The notes under the pieces are model-generated. The model saw only the letters and a program-made list of their open reading frames with translations. It had not been told where the DNA came from and did not search any database. Below, piece after piece: positions 58,266 through 64,000 of a DNA stretch of 64,000 nt; position 1 is the stretch's first letter; every line of letters starts with the position of its first letter. Source of the stretch: Boswellia sacra (Eukaryota > Streptophyta > Magnoliopsida > Sapindales > Burseraceae); contig SNVD02000467.1 in NCBI GenBank assembly GCA_013180625.2, positions 62,001 through 126,000 on the forward strand, in the 5' to 3' direction. Position numbers and translations under genes: made by a program.

Positions 58266-59568
58266 CTCATTCAATACACTTCAACCAAAAAAATAAATAA
58301 ATAAATAAGAGAGAAAAAAGAAAGTATCAAGTGGCGAGATTTGATAATATTAACTCATTCGTCAATTCATTCTAAACCTAATCTAGTTAAATTTAATTCC
58401 AACTTACGATGTACTTCCCAGTACCCAAAAAATTGTAAAAGAATACATTTTTGCTAATGTTAAATTAATTTTTTTTCCTTGTAAATGGTTATTCTAGATA
58501 ATACAAATCAATAAGGTAAAAGAAGAAGGTTACGTCTATTGTCTTCATATAAAGTAAGGAAACCGCTTTTATGCTTTTTTATATATGTTATGTGATTACA
58601 TCTCATACTTTATATCTTAATTACTTTTACATTGCAACTGAATATTTTCTATTTAATTATTCGATTGTTTGTAACTAAGAGGTTTAATTGTTTGTATCTC
58701 TTTGTTTATTATTATTATTTTGTTTTCCTATGTTTGTTTCATTGTCTTATTGTGCATGAATGTTACTATTTATCAACATTATATAAGTTATCCATGCATA
58801 TAAGCTTAAAGCCCGTTCACGAATCATTATTTGACCTATATTTTTTCATTTTTATTGTTAGATATGACAATGAAGAGTATATGTCTAGTAATGATTCCTG
58901 CATTGTTCGAAATTTGAATAGTTTAAGAATGCATAAGTATTTATTATAAATTAGTAGCTCAAGCTTTGCTCCATCTTAATGCAAATTTTGGTGGCATTTC
59001 CTCATGTTTTTTAAATACATAATAGATGATTGTGTGTTATGCGTTATTTTTCAGAATTCGAAATGACACATATCCAATCACCTATGTATGTACTTGGAGA
59101 ACTATAGGGAGATGCTACCGAATTTTTCATTTAGATAAAGCAAAATGTGACTACCAGTTTACAATACAAACTTATGCATTCTTGAATGGGATATGACCGC
59201 CAACCTTTTAGATAAAAAGGTACACTTAATTTTCATATTACATTTATTCAATTGTTCACGAATAAAATCATATTGATATGAATTATATCCACTATCCTTA
59301 AGGAAAATATGCATAGATAAGAGTTGAATTGACTTACCAAATAGCTTTAGTTGATGATATTTCACTGCGTTTAGGGATTTCTAGATTTTACCTTCACCAA
59401 TTTAGTCAGTGACACTAGAATTTTATGTCTATGTAAGAAATGTCACAATCGATATCTTACAAATAGATACATAACAAGGAAGCGTTTAATATGTAATGGA
59501 TTTATGAGAACATACAAAAGGTATGGAAATAACATGGTGAACAATATACACCTTTAGAGTCTGACTAA
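58266..59568. other. AT-rich intergenic DNA
   Basis: An AAAT microsatellite (about 58289-58308) and T-rich stretches. Short open frames with hydrophobic composition are composition artefacts. No gene is recognised. Confidence 0.45.
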
Positions 59569-60612
59569 CCCAACCAACATTTTGAGGTTAGTTATGATTC
59601 TGTTATGAGTGATGATATGATTGTAATGTTACATGAAGTTATAGGGATTCTGAATAATGATTTTGGTGAAGGCAGTAGTCATACATTAGAGAATGAAACC
59701 CAAAAATATTTAAAACTACTTCAAGAGGCAGAGTGTCCTTTATGTCTGGGTTATGGACATTTACCATGCTTTCATTTATTGTTCAACTTTTGCAACTAAA
59801 ATTGTTGTACAAATGGATAGATATATGGATGACAAGGTTACTAGAACTTTTGAAGAAAGTCTTTCCTAGAGAAGCCAAAATTCTTTCTTCGTATTATGAG
59901 GCATAAAAGATAACTATTGACTTGGGGTTTACATACGATGTTTGATGCTTATCCAAAATATCGTTATCTTGGTTAGAGGTGAGTTCGTAAATTTGAATAG
60001 ATGTTGCATATGCCATATGTGTCAAAATAAGAACTTTGATAAGTTGAATGATGCATCGAATTCCAATAGAAAAATAGCTATAAAGCAAAAGGCATTCTAC
60101 CCAACAAGGCAGATACTTCGGACCCTACTTGGACTGGGCCAAGGAGGAAAGGGGCTTGGCAGGCAACTTAGATACGTTCCATTAATTCCTAGGTTACAAA
60201 AATTATTTATGTCTTAAAAAAGTGCTTCTCTTATGATGGCATGCAACCGATCACATTAAGATGATGTACTATAACATCCTGTTAATAGTCCTTGTTGGAG
60301 AACTTCTGATGAAAAAAATCTAGATTTTGCCTCTTATTCTCGTAACATGAGACTTGGATTGGCAGCTGAAGGATTTAATTCATGTAGGACTATTTCTATA
60401 ACACTCAGTACATGGCCTATTGTGTTAATGCCATACAACTTGCCTCATTGATTGTGTATGAAAGATAGTTTTTTTGTATTGTCTATGCTCATTGACGATC
60501 CGAGAGGTCCTGAAAATAAAATTGATATCTATATGCAACCCTTGATCGATGAGTTAAAAGAATTATAGAGTGAAGGTATACTAACCTATGATGCATCATG
60601 TCAACAAATGTT
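59569..60612 (+). pseudogene. CACTA (EnSpm) TNP2-like transposase remnant
   Basis: Successive plus-strand frames match the TNP2/Transposase_21 order: LHEVIGILNNDFGEGSSHTL, then KVFPREAKILSSYYEA, a Cys-containing CCICHM stretch, LRYVPLIPRLQKLFMS, and DFASYSRNMRLGLAAEGFNS. Further on are STWPIVLMPYNLPH, FFVLSMLIDDPRGPENKIDI and YMQPLIDELKEL. Stops and shifts break it in many places. The first half of the usual catalytic region is present; the rest is cut off where the gypsy LTR begins. No CACTA ends were found around it. Confidence 0.88.
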
Positions 60613-60659
60613 TGATGCATTCGAAACTAGCAAGTATACTAGTCGCACAAGTAATAAAG

Positions 60660-62019
60660 TGATAAGTAAGATATCGTTCCCACGAGGATTGATTCTAATT
60701 GAATTTGTTATTTTACAGCCACAACAAAACAAATGGGGGGTTTTGTTGATTGATTAACTAAGTGAAATAAGAATGCAAACGAAGAATAACAAAACAGAAA
60801 GTTAATTTGAATGAAAAATCAATGAGAGAAAGCTGGTTAAGGGATCCTTCTCTACCACAAGATATGGATTTGCGAATTAATCGTAGAATTGTCATCCAAT
60901 TACAGCATTGAAGTTATCAACCGTAGATAACAACAAGCTCTGTTATCCCAATCTTTCCTTACTTTGTTGTTAAATAAAATAGGCTCTTTACTTAATCTCT
61001 ATCCATTAAACAACCTAGAACAAGCTCTCTAAATTTAATTCAATGGATGCATTATGAAAGAAAGACAGGTTGATCTAAGCAATAAACACACAAGCTCGGA
61101 TTATTTAACTTAGGTTATATTCTCCAATTGCAATCTCTGATCACAATTTTGCTACTAATGATTAGAAATTCAAGACAATTACGGATCAAGATTTCTAGTC
61201 TAGCAATAGACAATATCCAGATTATATTCAGTTGGCCACCCAAATACAATCCAGCAAGCAATCATAAGCATTAAACATGGGAAAATACAAGCAACTTCAA
61301 TTAGAGAATTGGATAACAATTCCTTGCACAATCAATTCACAAAAACCATATCAAGGGCTTTGAAATCACCCTCAACCAATTCAGATTTAGTTACACATAT
61401 TCAGATAGAATACAAATACAATACAATATGGAGACATTCCAGAAAATGAAAGGGAAAGGGAAAACTTAGCAAATTTGATGAAATCTCTTAGGATTTGTAG
61501 TTCTTCCTCTTTCCAAGCCTTCAATCTCCTTCAAGAACTCCAAGAGATGAGAGAAATCCAAAGATGCAGCCTCCTCCACGTTCTCCCCTCTTCAAGTTAT
61601 GAAAATAAAACCCTAAAATGTGTTTAAATACTCTGCTACAGTAACTGCTACAGTGTCCCGTATTATACATGCTACAGTGATTGTGGAATTACATTTCTAT
61701 ACTTCTCACACTGTTTTGATTACAACTTTTGGTACACTGAATGGATTTATAAACCGTAAATTTCTCCAGAAAATAGACTTCGAGAGCTTTCCAACGGTAT
61801 ATATATGTCATCGGGTTCATTGTATATCAATACAATTAAATCCGAGAAGATGGTTGACTAGCAGAGGTGAAAATGAAGGGTTTTACTCCATTTTTGTGCA
61901 AGTTGCTCCAAAACTCCTACAAACATCAAAACCACACAAAAACATAAAAATACCAAGGAATATAGCAAAGAAACATGGACGAATTGATATGAAAATGATA
62001 TATAAATAGACACTTATCA
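60660..62019 (-). repeat. LTR of a gypsy-type element (3' LTR, about 1.36 kb)
   Basis: Ends form TGATAAGT...ACTTATCA, containing TG...CA. Directly right of it, on the minus strand, is a polypurine tract reading GTGGGGGAATT (62030-62020), so this is the 3' LTR of an element lying to the right on the minus strand. CTGTAGC/GCTACAGT repeats occur near 61635-61680. The left limit may extend to about 60613, because GCAAGTATACTAGTCGCACA is common near such LTR borders. It interrupts the TNP2-like remnant. Confidence 0.75.
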
Positions 62020-64000
62020 AATTCCCCCACACTTAGACTTTGCTAGTCCTCGAGCAACTACGACAATATGAAATAAAACTAAACCGAAACAGAATCAAAA
62101 AAAAAAATTAAAACACACAAATGCTTCATCTTGCAAATAGGCCTCAAAGATTGTACTTAATTATAACCCAAGGAAAACTTCAAAATAATGCACTTGATCA
62201 AGAATTTTATCTCAAAGATTAGTTTCGCTTCATTTCAATTCCTCAAGTGTGTGTGTGTAGAGCCATTCTCACCTAATCACTTGTAACCCGGATGAGTTTA
62301 TGCATAAAAATGAATCATATTTAATATTGAAGATGTGTGTATAAATGAACTCCATAGGCCTGCTTTTCAAGTCACTCTCCACTAATGTAGACATGCACAA
62401 CACCAAGGATCAAGTAGGACTTTATTAAGCTTGTAACGTTTGGCTTGGGTGAAGGTATGATAAAGGATAATAATTTGGCTCAAATCACCCACAAACACAT
62501 AAATCATTCAAGACTATGTAGAGCTCAACCCTATAACACAACTTCATTTCAATTCACCAGGTTACTCCCCCAAACTTATTTAGAACACTCAATCTTTTTT
62601 TTTTTTTTTGCAGAAAACAAAAGAAAACTACACCCCCACACTTTATTGTTTCATTCTTTTTAAGAACACTTAAGGGTATAGATCTCTTATTCTTCTTCTT
62701 TTGTTCTTTTTTCTTTTTTTTCTTCTTCTTTTTTTTCTTTTTTTTCTTTTTTTTTATATTACACTTCCCCTCCCCCACACTTAAACAACACATTGTCCTC
62801 AATGTGTAAGTACGTGGACGATAAGTACAGATTGGCTTTTTTTTTCTTTTTTCTTTTTTTTTTTTACAAACACAATAGAACTCACTTGCATTGCTCATGA
62901 CACATCCAAACCTCCTCTAACTTCCCAAAACCAGAACATAGCTCAGAATTTAATTGTGAATGATCTACATGCTCATAGGTAAGGGATAAACTGTTTGGAA
63001 CAAATTCATTTGAGGTTAGGAAATCTTTTAGTAAGTTAACAAAGAAAAAGGCTTACAGAGGCTCAAAGGGGTAACTAGGGATCAATTTCTATCAAGTTGG
63101 CTATTAAGGCTCAAACGGTCCAAAGATGGCCTAAATCATTTCCCCAATGTTGCACAGACTAGGATTTCGCCTTGAGTGACCATCAAACAAGTTCTAGAAT
63201 TCATTGAAATCTGAAGAAACATTTAAATTACATAAACTTTCTCTAAGTGAACAAATAACTCAGTGATAATAGCTCAGTGCTCAATGTTGCGCAAGGAATC
63301 AAAAGCAAAGCGAAAACCAATAAACATTTCAAGCACACAGATCCATGCATCATTTATCATTTTTCCAAGAGTTATTCTTAATTCAATCATTATCTTATCA
63401 TCGACCCACAAAATGCAAGAAAAGAGGTACGTGGCGTTGTTACACCTGAGTCAAGATTGTATATTTCAACAATACTTAGGACCAGTAGCCCGCAGACTTA
63501 AGGTTTCCAGCCTATATACCTTTATTATGAAAGAACAAAAACAAGAAACAAGACACTTCAAACAACACGAAATAAATAAACTACAGATTTATTTAGAGAG
63601 AATGCGTTTCAAGAGTTAAGAAAACCCTATATTCTGCCATTCTCAGGTTTTTCCACAATTGTTTTTTTTTTGAATCGAAACTGATAAAGATAAAAACACA
63701 TAACAACTCTAAATTACGCAAAACTAAACTCACTCATAAAATAACAAAGTTCAACAAGTCAGCAAACAAAAACAAGTTAGTTAGAATGGGTCTAAAAAGT
63801 ATAGAAGTTAGCCTCCTTATTCCGCCATTATGGATTGAAGAGATCCAGAATGCGTTTCAAGAGAACTTAAACTTTTTAAGCCACCAGTCTAAAAACTGAG
63901 ATTAGAAAATATTACTTGGGACGAAAGAAATAACCTGAAAAAGACTAGAAAGAAATAACCTGAAAAAGACTCAAAAGAAATGACATAAAAAAAAAAACTC
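62020..64000 (-). mobile_element. 3' non-coding part of a gypsy-type element, running off the window
   Basis: Internal region next to the 3' LTR, with CACACTTAGACTTTGCTAGT and CCTCGAGCAAC following the polypurine tract. No gag-pol motif appears before the window ends, which fits families with a long untranslated stretch between pol and the 3' LTR. Pyrimidine-only tracts at 62594-62611 and 62690-62757 on the plus strand produce a spurious Lys-rich frame. The other LTR is outside the window. Confidence 0.5.

Noticed and set aside
62554..62898. Minus-strand Lys-rich frame
   Set aside because: Encoded by long pyrimidine tracts in a retroelement non-coding region; composition artefact.

Overview
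The window is nuclear DNA from a flowering plant, a core eudicot. It has plant-type introns, an EPIDERMAL PATTERNING FACTOR gene, an NDR1/HIN1-like gene, a plant ELMO-domain gene and many plant transposons. The O-methyltransferase family and repeat style would fit Citrus or a relative, but that is recognition, not proof. No rRNA, tRNA or CRISPR feature was recognised by eye.

Region 1 (1-15,000) holds the single-copy host genes. An NHL membrane protein and a small basic unknown protein lie on the minus strand. A complete non-autonomous Ty3/gypsy-type element (3885-7388) encodes only Gag and protease. An EPF1-like stomatal peptide gene (two exons, 8726-9235) and a ten-exon ELMO-domain gene (10785-14935) follow on the plus strand.

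Region 2 (15,500-44,000) is a tandem cluster of class II (COMT-type) O-methyltransferase genes, all on the plus strand with one conserved intron position. Two copies are intact (20787-21935 and 39765-41342). Four are broken: a 5' fragment at 17541, a heavily invaded copy at 25828-33757, a 5' fragment at 36238, and a full-length decayed copy at 42696-43998. The copy at 25828 records layered invasions: a solo LTR in exon 1 (duplication ATGCA), a MITE and a second solo LTR in the intron (duplication TTAAT), a 3.9 kb CACTA element with captured exons in exon 2 (duplication GAC), and a 50 bp inverted copy of its own 3' flank near the stop codon.

Region 3 (45,900-64,000) is repeat-dominated. A PPR gene remnant is followed by a 9.9 kb Mutator-like element (46584-56496) with a perfect 9 bp target duplication and about 1.3 kb terminal inverted repeats. 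It carries a decayed MuDR-type transposase and a decayed DUF1985/Ulp1-like gene. Beyond it are a probable MITE, a G-poor minisatellite, a TNP2-like CACTA transposase pseudogene, and the LTR of a gypsy element whose body runs off the right edge on the minus strand.

The strongest candidate for something undescribed is in the Gag-protease element. Each LTR carries about 19 tandem 10 bp units of the form TTCnnGAAnn. This is the spacing of heat-shock elements, and the array lies upstream of a TATA box in the U3 region. Other signals worth checking are the inverted-copy hairpin, the duplicated transposase 5' end and GTCGAGTG arrays in the MULE ends, and a nearly loopless 64 bp-arm palindrome at 17138-17266.
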